NCBI GenBank assembly: GCA_024180945.1
Contig: JAKSGN010000020.1
Coordinates: 124,001-188,000, forward strand
Direction of reading: 5' to 3'
Length of the DNA: 64,000 bases
From: Macrophomina tecta
Lineage: Eukaryota; Ascomycota; Dothideomycetes; Botryosphaeriales; Botryosphaeriaceae
The position numbers and the translations under genes were made by a program. Of the stretch, positions 1-11,010 are shown in pieces. Within the stretch, counting starts at the first letter, position 1. Every line of letters starts with the position of its first letter. The notes under the pieces are model-generated. The model had not been told where the DNA came from. It was given only the letters and a program-made list of their open reading frames with translations, and made no database searches.

Positions 1-1520
1 TCCAAGCTGCGGGCGTGCCTCGTCGGATGAGCTGCTGCAGGCTATTATTCCACAGACTGGATCATAGCGAAGATTTTCCCAATGCGTGCTTGTCGAGAAG
101 GATTTCTGCACCACGAGCTTATTTTCCGGCGTTATTTCATAGACCTCCAGGATTCCGTAGCCAGCCACGACAAAAGTCGAGTCGCTCATCCATTCAGCCG
201 CGAACACCGGATGCTCGGTCTGGGCGCTGTAAAGGGGCTCCTGCTTGACTTCTCTCCACACACAAATCCGCGAATTGACGTCTGTGCTGCAGACGCTGAG
301 GAGGAGATTCGCGGACGCGTTGTAGCGTAATGCAAAAACGCTTCCAAGCACCGCCGTGACCAGTCGAGTCTGCAACCCGCCCCCATCAAGATGGTAAAGC
401 TTGCCTTTGGTCATTTTCTCCCCACTATCGGCGGTCATATCTTCCAGGGTCCCGATGACAGCTTCGCCAGGTAATGTCCAAGCCACGGCGGTGACGGTGG
501 GGTGGTTCAGTCCGATATCCAGGTCTCGGGAAACAGGCTGCACGGGCGCATCCGGTTGGACCTGCGTCGAGTTCGGGATGTGATAAATGCGTAGCAGTGA
601 CTCGCCGGCGGTTAGAAGGAGTTGGGGCTCTGTTGGACTCCACTCGGTGTGGACGACTGTTGTTCCTGGTTCGTCAATTCGTAAAAAGGTGGTCTGCGGA
701 CCCAGGTCGGTGAGTTTTTCGGTCTGAAGGACACTGCTTTCTCCAAGACTCAGTGTGGTGGCCAGCGGGGCGACTTCCTCCTCCATAGCTGATTCAACGT
801 CCGAAACAACAGCCTCCGACTCGGCAGGAGCACCATTTGTTTCCATGTCAACATCGCCGTTCACGCGTGAATGCGCCTCATTACTGCCTTTTTTCCTCTT
901 CCGCACGGGCGCGTCTCCATCAGCACTGGCTCCGTTGACTTCGTCTCTTCGCACGCGACGGTTCGACAAGGTTTTCCGACGGCGCGCATCCCCGTTGTAG
1001 CGGGCGAATGGACGGCCATGATCGTGGCCGAACTGGTAGCGGCGCTCCTCGGTGCCCTGGTCGCGTTAGCACGATGGCATGGTGAAAGGGGATGGCGGAG
1101 ACATACATTGGACGCAGCGGCGCGCATGTCGTCTAGCCACAAGCCATCCTGCAGCATGCGCAACAAGGTGTGTGTCTGGACCTTGTCGGCAAAGGGCAGC
1201 GAGTCGGGCTCATCGTTCCAATCGTGCGCCAGCGCCAGCGCTGCTTTGGCGTACCCTTTTGAAGATTAGAGTCTGTTGAAGTTGAAATGCTCCCAGATGC
1301 CGCCCGAGCCTCGGCGCGCGTGGCGGCGGGCAGGACAAGCTCAGGCTCGACGCCTCGACGTCGGGCGCGAGCTCGGGGGCGTCCAGACCAGGCAGATTGG
1401 AGCGGGAGCAGCTGGATGGAGAGAAAACGCGTGAATCCGGGGGCAGGGTGACGTACCAGCCTCTTGCAGATACCTCCAGACCAGGTAGTTGACGACGTTG
1501 GAGGAAAGGTGCTCGGTCAT
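1..1520 (-). CDS. LisH/WD40-repeat protein, SIF2/TBL1 type (3' end cut by window)
   Basis: Exons 1457-1520, 1107-1255 and 1-1056, minus strand; the start is the ATG at 1520-1518 and the gene runs off the window start. Residues 1-35 form a LisH dimerisation motif (VVNYLVWRYLQEAG, then KAALALAHDW). An acidic and basic linker follows (KRKKGSNE at forward 880-900), then WD40 blades such as TTVVHTEWSP, RICVWREV and VVAGYGILEVYEI. The introns at 1456-1256 and 1106-1057 both keep the frame (phases 1 and 0); the second has a GTATGT donor and a GCTAAC branch site. In yeast and animals this architecture (Sif2, TBL1) is the scaffold of a histone deacetylase corepressor complex (Set3C or NCoR/SMRT), so a nuclear repressor role is inferred. 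It is divergent from the TMEM115-like gene. The family call is firm; the exact orthologue is less so. Confidence 0.8.
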
Positions 1521-2039
1521 GGCGCATGGTGTCGCGCGCGCGCAGCGGGCTTCCGGGCGGGTGTTCCTAGATCAGGGTGGGTGGAGGGAGACAATCACCT
1601 GGGCGAATAATGGGACTGCGGTGTGGAGTGGAGAGAGAGGCTCGCCGGGCTCGATGCGGCGCTGGATGGGCCCGCAGGTGCTGGTGCTTGGCGCGCAGGC
1701 TTAGGCACGCCCGCTCGGGCTGGGGGAAGGGTGATCGGCGGGTGCCCTGCGCACGAAACCACGTCTCGTCTTGCAAGGGACCAGCACGCCAAACAATCCC
1801 GCCCATCTTGCTCTCCCATCCCGCCGCCACTACCACCGCCCTCCCACCGCGTCCATCCTGCGTGCGCCCGTCGAGGCGCCACCGCCGCCACCTCCGCGAG
1901 CCTCGCCGTCCCTGCACGCGTGCCCCAGTGCGCCCCGTCTGCCCTGCCCGCCCCGCAATCCAGGGACCTCGAAGAAAGCTGCCAGCTCCCCGAGCTCCCC
2001 GTGTCACTGTCTGCCGCACGCATCCCTCACCACGCTGCC
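1521..2039. promoter_or_regulatory. Divergent intergenic region
   Basis: This is the shared upstream region of the LisH/WD40 gene (minus) and the TMEM115-like gene (plus). It is C-rich on the plus strand towards 1800-2030, as is usual for fungal 5' leaders. Long open frames cross it on both strands, but none shows a recognisable domain and several overlap each other, so none was called. Confidence 0.5.
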
Positions 2040-3196
2040 ATGCGCGTCAACGTCCCGCCTCTTACGCGCGGCCTGCTGGTCTGCCTGTTTGTCTTCACCC
2101 TGCTCAATTGGATCCTGCGGCCGGGCTACAACGACTGGGTGCAGGGTGTCGGCAAGCCGCTCGTGAGCGTCGGAGACGGCGCGCCATACCTGGCCATTAT
2201 CCCCTCTACTGCCATCGTCTATCCCTGGGTATTCTTGGTGGCCACAGTTGTGGAGGAGAACATTTTCGGCTTGTTGATCACCGGCCTGACCATCTTTTAT
2301 GGCGGCCGCTACCTGGAGCGCGCTTGGAGCTCCGCTGAATTCGCCAAGTTCATTCTCTTCATTTCTATGATACCCAACATCTTGACTTACCTCCTTTATG
2401 TTATTGGCTATGCCCTCTCCAAGAACGAGGAGGCAATGTTAGTCCCCTGGCAAACCACCTTCCACACATCGCAGGACTAATGATGATCAGGACGGCAACT
2501 ATCTCCGGCGGCATTGCCATCCAAGCCGGCTTCCTCGTCTCCTTCAAGCAGCTCGTCCCCGAGCACACTGTCTCCATCGCCAAAGGCACCATCCGCATGC
2601 GAGTGAAACACTTCCCCGCCATATTCCTCGTCGCCAATACCATTTCCGGCATTGTGCTGGGCACCGAGACCGCGACCTTCCTTTCCTGGTTCGGCTTCTT
2701 CACCTCATGGATCTACCTCCGCTTCTACCGCCTGTCGCCCGCACTCTCGTCCGCCTCGACCGGCGAAGATGCCTTCGTCCGCGGCGACGCGTCCGACACC
2801 TTCTCCTTCGCCCACTTCTTCCCCGAGCCGCTGCAAACCCCGGTTGGCTTGTTCGCCGACCAGGTTTACAACGCCCTAGTGGCCATCAAAGTGTGCACAC
2901 CCTTCTCGAACGAGGACATCGATGCCGGCAACGAGCAGGCAATGGCACGCGCCGAGGGTGGTTTGCCCAGTCTCATGAACCCAGGAAGGGGTGCCAGGGG
3001 CGGAGGTCGCAGAGAGGAGGCGGAGCGGAGGAGAGCGTTGGCGCTGAAGGTCCTGGATCAGCGGTTGCAAGCGGCGGCCAGCAAGCCCCAGCAGCCAACC
3101 GTGTCCGCGGCGTCATCCGGCCCGTCGATACTAGGAGAAACGACATACGAGCCGGAGCGCCACGATGAGCAGCCGCCAGCGAAGGCAGCTGCTTAG
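2040..3196 (+). CDS. TMEM115/rhomboid-like Golgi membrane protein (DUF1751)
   Basis: Exons 2040-2437 and 2491-3196 (donor GTTAGT, acceptor ATCAG, phase 2) encode 367 residues. The N-terminal half is strongly hydrophobic with several membrane segments (GLLVCLFVFTLLNWIL, YPWVFLVATVVEENIFGLLI, FILFISMIPNILTYLLYVIG, and FPAIFLVANTISGIVLG after the intron). The motif FYGGRYLERAWSSAEF is typical of the rhomboid-derived TMEM115/DUF1751 family. No rhomboid catalytic serine motif (GxSG) is seen, so it should be a pseudoprotease-type scaffold; animal TMEM115 acts in Golgi-to-ER retrograde transport. The C-terminal tail is polar and Gly/Arg rich (GRGARGGGRR) and probably cytosolic. The upstream frame is open past the ATG; 2040 was chosen because it begins just before the first hydrophobic segment. 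Confidence 0.85.
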
Positions 3197-3713
3197 GTGT
3201 GACTTAGGCAAGTTGGAAGGCGTTTTTATTTTTTTGCAAAGAAAATAAAAACACAAGAAACTTTCTCTATCGCTGTATAATCGGCTGTTCGAACACCACT
3301 CGTGTAGTCTTTTTCTTTTTTTTTTTTTTGTTGATCTTTGGTCCTGGCATAGAAGCGCATTCATGACTCCTGGGCATTGTTATGGAACTCTCAGATCACA
3401 CGGGGTTTGTACCATCTCTCCTTTTTCGTATTGTTTGAAGCATGGAGTATGGGAAAAGATACCATTGCTCTTTGGTGGTATTTCGTCTCCAGGGCTGGCT
3501 AGCCGGTCGGTAGATGGTAATTTCGTATTGATACCAATCCAGAACCACTTGCACTTTGCCTGCTACATACCTGTGATCAACACAGAACTCATAACGTTGA
3601 AATGCTTATGCTACCTAACAGATGCAATGCTTTACAGACGCAAATCTCCCAACACGCCCGTCCAATATTGCTCCATTAATGTTTTTTTTTTTTTTTTTTT
3701 TTTGATAAATCGA
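3197..3713. other. Convergent 3' intergenic region with T tracts
   Basis: This lies between the ends of the TMEM115-like and HMG-CoA lyase genes. It is AT-richer than its surroundings, with T tracts near 3315-3329 and a 22-nt T run at 3682-3703 that ends about ten bases from the lyase stop codon. It is probably 3' UTR of both genes. An open plus-strand frame running from here through the lyase is an antisense shadow. Confidence 0.5.
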
Positions 3714-4899
3714 TCAACACCCCTCCCCCTTCTCCCTCGCGATCCGCGCCAGCGTCGCCTTCCCTGCCCTGCTCTCATTCGGCCGCCCGATTTCCTCGGA
3801 GATCCACCTCCCCACGCCCGCCAGGGCCTCGATATCCACGCCCGTCCTCAGCCCCAAGCTCTCAAACAGGTGCACGACATCCTCCGTCGCCACATTCCCG
3901 GTCGCGCCAGGGCTATACGGACACCCACCCAAGCCCGCCACCGCGGCATCGAACTCGCGCACGCCGTGCTCCAACCCGACCAACGAATTCACCAGCGCCT
4001 GGCCGTACGTGTCGTGGAAGTGCAGGGCGAGGTCGTGCTTGTCGACGCCGGCGGCAGCGAGGGTTTTGAGGAGCTCGCGCGTGCGCGGCGCGGTGCCCAT
4101 GCCGGTGGTGTCGGCGACGGAGATGACGTCGGCGCCCATTTCGAGCAGCGAGACGGCCAGCTCGGCGACGCGGTGCGGGTCCACGGCTGGGCCCTCGTAG
4201 GGACAGCCCAGCGCGACGGAGATGTAGGCGCGCACGCGCAGGTTGGCAGCGCGGGCGCGCGAGAGGAGTGGGGCGAAGCGGGCGAGGGACTCGGCGATGC
4301 TGCAGTTGGTGTTTTTGCGCGTGAAAGATTCAGTGGCGGCGGTGAAGATGGAGATTTCGATGGGCGGTGCGGCTGTGGGGGTGCCCGTGGGAAGGGCGTT
4401 GGGGTCTTCGGGCGAGGTGTTTGGGGCGGCGTCGGTGGGTTGGGCGGCGTGGGCGTTGTAGACGTTGAGGAAGTTGTCGAGCCCCTTTTCATTGGGCATG
4501 AGGAATTGGTAGGTTATGGGTACGGGGGATTGGGGTGGTGTTTCAAGGATGTGCTTGAGGATCTCGGACGAATTGGCCATCTGGAGTGATCGGTGGTTAG
4601 CTGGCGCGGCGGGTGCTGGCGAGTGGGCTGGTGGTGGGTTAGCTTACTTGGGGAGTCCATTTGGGGCTGACGAAGCTGCCGGCTTCTATTACTCCTAGAC
4701 CGGTGGTTGCTAGGCGGTTGACAAAGTCGATCTTGGTGTTTACGGGGATGCTCGTCTTCTCGTTCTGGAGACCATCGCGGGGGCCCACTTCGACAATGCG
4801 GACGAAGTCCGAGGCCGGTGTGGAAAGGCAACGGTGCTTGCCGTGGGCTACTGCAGGACGGGCCAGCTTCTGGCAAGCTCTTCGCGCGAACAGCGACAT
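3714..4899 (-). CDS. HMGCL: Hydroxymethylglutaryl-CoA lyase, mitochondrial
   Basis: Exons 4648-4899 and 3714-4580 (intron 4581-4647, GTAAGC donor, phase 0) encode 372 residues. The enzyme cleaves HMG-CoA to acetyl-CoA and acetoacetate, the last step of leucine breakdown. The N-terminus ([16 protein letters not shown]) looks like a mitochondrial presequence. [13 protein letters not shown] is the canonical TIM-barrel start with the metal-binding Asp; HFHDTYGQA (about residues 271-279) supplies the metal-binding histidines; AGLGGCPY (Cys about 304) is the lyase active-site signature. A Pro/Thr-rich insertion of about 30 residues (near residues 127-157) is longer than in typical family members. 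The assignment is secure. Confidence 0.95.
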
Positions 4900-5238
4900 G
4901 GCGGCGGGATCAAAGTGCAGAGTTGGGATGGAAGCCGACAGAGCTCTGGGGGCGTCGGGTGGAATGACATGGTGTGGGGTAGCATTAAGCCGAGCCGATA
5001 GGGCTGAACTAATCGCCCTCGCTTTGACTCGCCTTTCGCCGCCTGATCGCCGCCGCCCGAACAAAACACTGAATCTGCAACATCCTCGCTCTCTGCGCAT
5101 GAAACAGTCTGTCTCAGCAGCTCACCCTGCGATCCTACCTCCTAAGCACGCGCACCCGTCCCCAGTCAACCGCGGGAAAGACGCAACCCGGCTTCCCCTC
5201 ACCCCGCCGCTTGAAAAAATCACCGCCGCGCCATCGAC
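4900..5238. promoter_or_regulatory. Divergent promoter of HMG-CoA lyase and DPH1
   Basis: This is 339 bp between two divergent start codons. It is C/T-rich just before the DPH1 ATG. No specific operator was recognised. Confidence 0.5.
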
Positions 5239-6828
5239 ATGGAGGGAGACCGCGCTGCGACAAACCTGGGTCCAATGCCCGACGAAGACCTGAATGGGGA
5301 ACCCAATGTTGCTCTGAAACACCCAAAGAAGAGATTTGTTGGCCGGAGAGCAGCAGAGACAGCCGCAGCGGCAAAGGCAAAGGCAGACCCGAACGCGAAC
5401 ATTGAGGATAGCGGTGCGATACAAGGTACGCAATGGACTGGCACTCTTCTACGGACACACAGAGGATCAATCTGCAGACACATCCTAGTTACACTGTCGA
5501 GCCGGTACTAATCTTACGCAGTTGCACAACCACGGAGAACTGCGCGCGCCCTGAACAATATCCCCGCCTCCATACTAGAAGATCCAGACATCAACGCGGC
5601 GATCTCGCTCCTACCACCCAACTACAACTTCGAAATTCACAAAACAATCCACCGAATCCGCCAGAATGGCCATAAATCCGTCGCGCTTCAGTTTCCGGAG
5701 GGCTTGCTCCTCTTTGCAACCACAATATCCGACATCCTTGTGCAGTTCTGCCCGGGTATAACAACCACGATCATGGGAGATGTAACGTACGGCGCATGTT
5801 GCATTGACGACTTTACTGCTCGCGCCCTTGGTTGTGATCTTTTGGTCCACTACGCTCACAGTTGCTTGATACCCGTTGCGGTCACCAAGATCGCAACACT
5901 ATACGTCTTCGTCAGCATTGGCATTGATACCCAGCATTTGACTGACACCATTGTCAGCAATTTCAAGCCTGGCCAGACCATCGCTATGGTTGGAACCATT
6001 CAGTTCAACGCAACAATACACGGAATAGCACCACAGCTCCGCCGGGAAGGCTACAACATCATAGTGCCCCAAATCATGCCTCTTTCCAAGGGCGAAATCT
6101 TGGGTTGCACCTCTCCGCGCTTCTCCACCCCGAAGCAGAAGTCCGAGTCCCTTCTCTCCTCCGTCACCGCAAACGCAACAAAAGATGGCGCCATCGAAGC
6201 CGACTGCTTGCTCTATCTCGGAGACGGCCGCTTCCACCTTGAGTCCGCACAAATTCACAACCCCCACCTGCCTTCCTACCGGTACGACCCCTATTCGAGA
6301 CGCCTGACCCACGAAACCTACGCCCATACCGAGATGTACTCCCTTCGCGCATCCGCAATTGACTCCGCACGGAAAGCCCGTAAGTGGGGTCTGATTCTTG
6401 GTGCTCTGGGTCGACAAGGCAACCCGCATACTCTCACATTGATAGAGAACCATCTAAAAAGCAGGGGCATTCCATGCTTGAAGATCCTGCTCAGCGAGAT
6501 CTTCCCTGGAAAGCTGCAGCTCATGAGCGCCACAAAAGAAGAAAAGAAGAAGGCCGGAATTGAGGAAGCTGCAAGTCATGCCGACAACGGAGGCGTCGAG
6601 GCTTGGGTTCAGATTGCATGCCCCCGTCTGAGTATCGATTGGGGCTATGCTTTCCCCCGACCGCTGCTGAGTCCGTACGAGGCATTGGTGGCGCTGGGTG
6701 TCCGGGAAGGCAAGTGGATGGAGAGTGCTGGGAAGGGAGAGATTGGTGAAGAGGTGTATCCGATGGACTTCTATGCCAAGGAGGGACTGGGAAGGACGAC
6801 GGTTAGTGATGTGAAGGTTCAGGCATAG
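5239..6828 (+). CDS. DPH1: Diphthamide biosynthesis protein 1 (2-(3-amino-3-carboxypropyl)histidine synthase subunit 1)
   Basis: Exons 5239-5425 and 5522-6828 (GTACGC donor, ACGCAG acceptor, phase 1) encode 497 residues. With Dph2 the protein forms a radical-SAM-like [4Fe-4S] enzyme that starts diphthamide synthesis on elongation factor 2. The three cluster cysteines sit in expected contexts: [23 protein letters not shown] and [19 protein letters not shown], the usual start of the first Dph1/2 domain, and FIGDGRFH-like [12 protein letters not shown] are also present. The N-terminal 60 residues are polar and Ala/Lys rich ([19 protein letters not shown]), as in fungal orthologues. The assignment is secure. 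Confidence 0.95.
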
Positions 6829-7167
6829 TCTTAAGTCTATGCCCCATGAAGTGGAACATGTTCGAGAAGAGAGTCTGCGATAACAAGTCAAGCCGATATC
6901 ACGTAGGTTCGTGCTGTGATGACTCCAGCTCTTTCTCACTACCCAGACAGGGGAGAAACGATTTCTTCCAGAATCTTTCTTGGTGACTACCGTTTCCCCG
7001 GAAGATGAGTGAACACTCTGAGGCCTACATATCATCCTGTATCCGACTGACGAGGTCAAGCTATTCTCACTACAGTTGAAAACACTGTATAGTAACGGTA
7101 TTTACAGGTAGCCACTGAGAGCGAAGGATAGGATGATTTTGTGCGCATTTTAATCCCACGTGAGGAC
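6829..7167. other. Intergenic, no gene seen
   Basis: This holds the DPH1 3' flank and AT-rich spacer. Only short antisense frames are present. Confidence 0.4.
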
Positions 7168-7603
7168 TTATATCTCTGCGATCCTCTGGTCTCCCGTAAG
7201 CAAGCGGTATTCGCCTGGTCCATCAAAAGGTTTTTGCCAGATTGAGTCATAGCCATCCTCCCAGATCGTAACCCAGAAGAATTGGGTGGATTCCCCAGGC
7301 TTCCGCCGCCAATCGAAAGCTATGTGGACTTGCTCGGGCTCCAATTCGGTTCTTTTCCACATAGCAACAGAGACCCTCCCGATATCGCCTTCGATGACAT
7401 TCCTCCACAGGGCGCTCGATCGGTCTTTGACGATGGGCACCGTGTAGGTCTCAGTTCCGGACGTCGCTTTGACGTCCTGCTCAGTTGGTGATGAGAAGCA
7501 GCCACCCTGTGGGCGAGCGAGCTGGGAGGGTGGAGCTGGAGTTGCGACTACTGAGAAATGTTGCCAGAAAATCCACTAGAGGGTTTGTGAGTCCAAATTT
7601 CAT
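7168..7603 (-). CDS. Hypothetical small protein, possibly secreted; start or frame uncertain
   Basis: A minus-strand frame is open from 7575 to the stop at 7168. It encodes a hydrophilic, Trp-rich domain (SVAMWKRTELEPEQVHIAF, TQFFWVTIWEDGYDSIW, GPGEYRLLTGDQRIAEI) that looks like real protein but has no ATG at its front. In the next frame an ATG at 7603 starts a short hydrophobic stretch (MKFGLTNPLVDFLATFL) resembling a signal peptide. Joining the two needs a one-base frame change around 7550, so the locus is either a recent frameshifted gene or a gene with an unseen intron. I do not recognise the family. Confidence 0.3.
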
Positions 7604-8738
7604 ATAGCTCAAGTCGCTGGGTGACAATCGAAAGTGAACTATGGTGCAGGGTGGGCAAAAATTGGAAATGCAACGGCAATCAATCACCTGGACTGCTTAT
7701 TCGCAACAATTCTCAACCACAAGACAGATTAAACGTAGTTTCATTTAAACAAGTGTCCCTAAGCTTTGCGATATCAAAGATGGTTTCCAGAAGAGTTTCC
7801 ACAACGACATGTTTTATATCAATCGCAAGTAGGCCCGGAAAGAACAGTCTGACAGCGACAGAACTTAAGAAGTTTTAGTCCAATGCCAGATAGATCAGCC
7901 ATCCCAAGCGCGAACCCAGTCATTACGGCGATTATATTATGCCAGAAGACCCCCGGGCGCTCAAAGCGAGATGACCACCAGTCCAGCACACCTAATAAAG
8001 CCTTTGTGCAACGAGAGGAGAAAAAGGAAGGAAAGGGCAAGGAGGTAAATTGCCAATGGGCATTGACAAACGTAGCTCAGCAGCGGGCATTGTAGGATCA
8101 CCGCCGACGCAGTGGCCTCAATTAGTCTCGGCCGTAATGCCCGCAACTGTGGTGGCGATTATCGTGAAGCTCCATAAAACGGGGGAGAGAACGGCCTCCC
8201 GGACATCTGAAAATTTGATGCTTATGGTTAGTCCTGGGGTTTCAACAGCGCCTCTCGACTTCGAGCTTCACTACAGGCGATGTAGGATGAAGTGGTAAGG
8301 GCCGGCTTGATGTGTTGATGGAAGGGATTGTGAAGGGAGGTCTTCTTGCTCTATAGTAGAGTGAATCCCGGTTGTCGTATGGTAGAACGAATGCTGGGCA
8401 TCTTGTAGGGAAGAACTGCCATAAGCGGATACGATTGCGAAACGAAATGTTTTGCAAATTGGCTTGAGCAGTGGTCAAATCTCGCGGGTGGGAGTAGGAG
8501 ACGACTGCGCCTCTGATATAGCGAACATCATGAGCCATCTTTTGAAAGGCTAGATTGCGGCATCGCCATAGCAGAAACTGCAGAGATTTCCTCGTGAATC
8601 CACAATCAGAAGTATGGTATTCCACAATTCTATTCCGGTTGCATAATCGTCCTGCCGCCACTAACTCTCTACTATTGACAGGAAATACGATAGTGTTATG
8701 TAATCAGAACACAGAGCAGCACATCACCTCTATCGCTC
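7604..8738. other. Intergenic, no supported gene
   Basis: Several short overlapping frames on both strands show no recognisable motif. Base composition is AT-richer than in the neighbouring genes. Confidence 0.4.
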
Positions 8739-9070
8739 TTAGCCCGAGCTGTCCGCATAACCACAAATGTGTCCATAATATGCAATGAGGAAGATTACAA
8801 CATGCACAACGAGCCACAGGACGCAGGCAGTGCTCTGCTGCCAGTGGAAGGCGACCTTCACCGTCAAGAATGCGACGAATACAGCCGAAGCCCACAGTAT
8901 CCACGAGTACTTACATATTCTTTCAATACGGTACTGAACGTGTTGTCGCTTCCTGATGTAACGACCGAGGTGAGGAGCATGGTGACGATCATGATGCAAA
9001 AGGGAGCCCAGAAGATGAGGACGGGACGGGCGTCTGTAGAAATTCTGCTTTGTACCCTCATTACCTGCAT
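8739..9070 (-). pseudogene. Frameshifted membrane-protein remnant (unrecognised)
   Basis: Two hydrophobic segments lie in different minus-strand frames that meet near 8905-8925. Upstream is VLIFWAPFCIMIVTMLLTSV followed by SGSDNTFSTVLKE. Downstream is YSWILWASAVFVAFLTVKVA, then CVLWLVVHVVIFLIAYYGH and a stop at 8739. A GTAAGT lies at the junction, but no acceptor restores the second hydrophobic frame, so a one-base frameshift in a small multi-pass membrane protein is the simplest reading. The family is unknown and it could still be a real gene with a missed intron. Confidence 0.25.
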
Positions 9071-9633
9071 CCTCCCCTCGTTCCCTCGAGTTGCGGCCTG
9101 CAGGCCTTGTGCGGGCGTGAGTGGCTGAATTGTAACATTGCAGTCGGCAGTCTGAGTGGCTGGAGAGTAGGCATAGTCCGGAACCCGTTGGGAGAGGTTT
9201 CATCAGTTGTGCGATATGATTGAGACTTGCCAGGCTGATTGAATGAGTGGATTTATGCGGTGAAGACAGTGAATTCTGATTTAGTGATGTTGCCCAACGA
9301 ATTTTTTCCAGGTGTATAGTTGGTGAAATTTTGTGGAGCGTCATTGTACGTTATGTATACTTTCTATGAAACAAGTATGGGGTTTTGAATATCATACAGC
9401 CGTGATGAAGACCCTGGAAACGTGGTACACTTACAAGGAATTCCGGTGTTGAAATATGTGGGCGGTACACGTGTCTCACAACCAGACAATGGGCATATCC
9501 CGTTGGTGCAGGGAACGTGCCTCTAAGAAGACTCATTCGAATATATATATTCTTTTGACAATATTTTCGTTTGCAAGCTATCCTCCCGATTCATGGTATC
9601 ATCCAACCAGGGCGCCACTGATCCGAACATTTC
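9071..9633. other. Intergenic, no gene seen
   Basis: This is the 3' flank of the mannose-6-phosphate isomerase gene plus AT-rich spacer. No recognisable coding motif was found. Confidence 0.4.
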
Positions 9634-11010
9634 TTACACAACGTAAGCATTGAAAAGCTGGAGCGCCTCTTTGGCGCTGAATTCCAGCTCCACGCCTTGG
9701 CCAATAAAGAAGACATAGCCCTCTTTGATCTCGTAGGTCTTTCCGTCGGCCTTAAGTTCACCCCAGCCTTGGGAGCATAACAGAGAGCTCGGACCACTAA
9801 CGGCGGGGAGAGTTTCGGTCGCACCGCTAGGGATGTCCGAAGCCAGCATGTTGAATTCGCTCATAGGCGGAGCGTAGATCTTGGTATGGCCGTTCTTGCT
9901 ACCCTCGTATGGCTTGCTCGGAAGAATGGCTTCTTTGGCGTCATGTGGAGAGAAGGTCAGGCTCTGAATAAAAGTCTCGACGTTGTTACGATCGGCCTTG
10001 GGGCAGAAACCCGTGTTCAGAACATTGTTGGATCTGGCCATGCATTCGATGATATCACCGGCAAGATAGGCGTGGATGCCATCGGCAGGGATATAGATGC
10101 TCTCGCCAGGCTGCAAGACCAAGTAATTCATGGTTATCAAGGCGACCAGGCTACCGGGATCCTGAGAGCGAGGTTAGCCGTATCTTGGCGACATAAGAGG
10201 CCGAAATTATACTCACTGTCTTGCCGTATTGGTCTTGCAGGCGTGGGAGGAGCTCAGGAATGTTGGTGTGCTTTCCGAAGGCCTCCTTGGGAACTTTCCC
10301 TAGCGCCTCTTCCACCTCCTTCACATCAGACTCGGAAGCCGAAAGCATACTCTGAACGACATATTTGAGGGACTGGTCATCAAAAGCAGTCTTCTTGACT
10401 TGTGGCAGAAACCTTTGCAAGGGCTCCAGCAGCATGAGCTGCTCAATATCGTTGAGAGGCTTGAAGCCACAGAATGCCTCAAATTTGGTGAGAGCGACGG
10501 CAATCTCGGGCTTGTGGTTGGGGTCGGTGAAGTTATCGGGATATTTTTTGTGCAGCTCAGAGGCCATGTCCTTGTTCTGCAATGCTGTTAGAGACTGCGA
10601 TGCGAAAGGAATGGAGGTAGGAATACACACGGGGTGTAATTGAAGCGGAAGAGCCTTGGCTATGGAAAGGACCTTGGGAAGATAGGGTAGGTCATGGCCG
10701 AACTTTTGGATGACGCGCTTGCCCAAAAGCTCGTCGGGGTTCTTATTGATGTAGTCCTGCAGGTTCTCTCCCGATTCCAGCACATAGGCGGGCAGCTCTG
10801 GATACGTGCCGTACCACCTGAAAGCGTCAGTATGGAAAGCTAAAGCAGGGTGAGACGAACACACATCTCAGCATAAGGCTTGCTCTCGTCAATCTTGAAG
10901 TCGGTACCGGGGGTCTTGGAGGCTACGCGGGCGGCAGCGGACTGCGAGCCTTGTTTGCCCCAAGGGTATTCATTGCAGTAACACTTCAGCTGAACAACTT
11001 TCTGGACCAT
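9634..11010 (-). CDS. PMI40: Mannose-6-phosphate isomerase (type I)
   Basis: Exons 10865-11010, 10631-10817, 10217-10576 and 9634-10161 (introns 47, 54, 55 nt; donors GTGTGT, GTGTGT, GTGAGT) encode 406 residues. The enzyme interconverts fructose-6-phosphate and mannose-6-phosphate in the cytosol and feeds GDP-mannose for cell wall and glycosylation. Zinc ligands fit type I PMI: PLQLHPNKDMA (Gln and His), NHKPEIAVAL (Glu) and PADGIHAYLAGDIIECMARS (His), followed by SNNVLNTGFCPK. The start MVQKVVQLKC leads into the EYPWGKQGSQS motif found in all members, and KPYAEMWYGTYPELP spans the first splice junction and supports it. The assignment is secure. Confidence 0.95.

Noticed and set aside
1577..2480. 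Long plus-strand frames upstream of the TMEM115-like start
   Set aside because: They have Pro/Arg/Ser-rich translation of a C-rich leader with no domain; the membrane protein starts convincingly at 2040.
3363..4589. 408-residue plus-strand open frame
   Set aside because: It is antisense to HMG-CoA lyase, is Val/Gly rich, and its start region is AT-rich 3' flank; the minus strand carries all family motifs.
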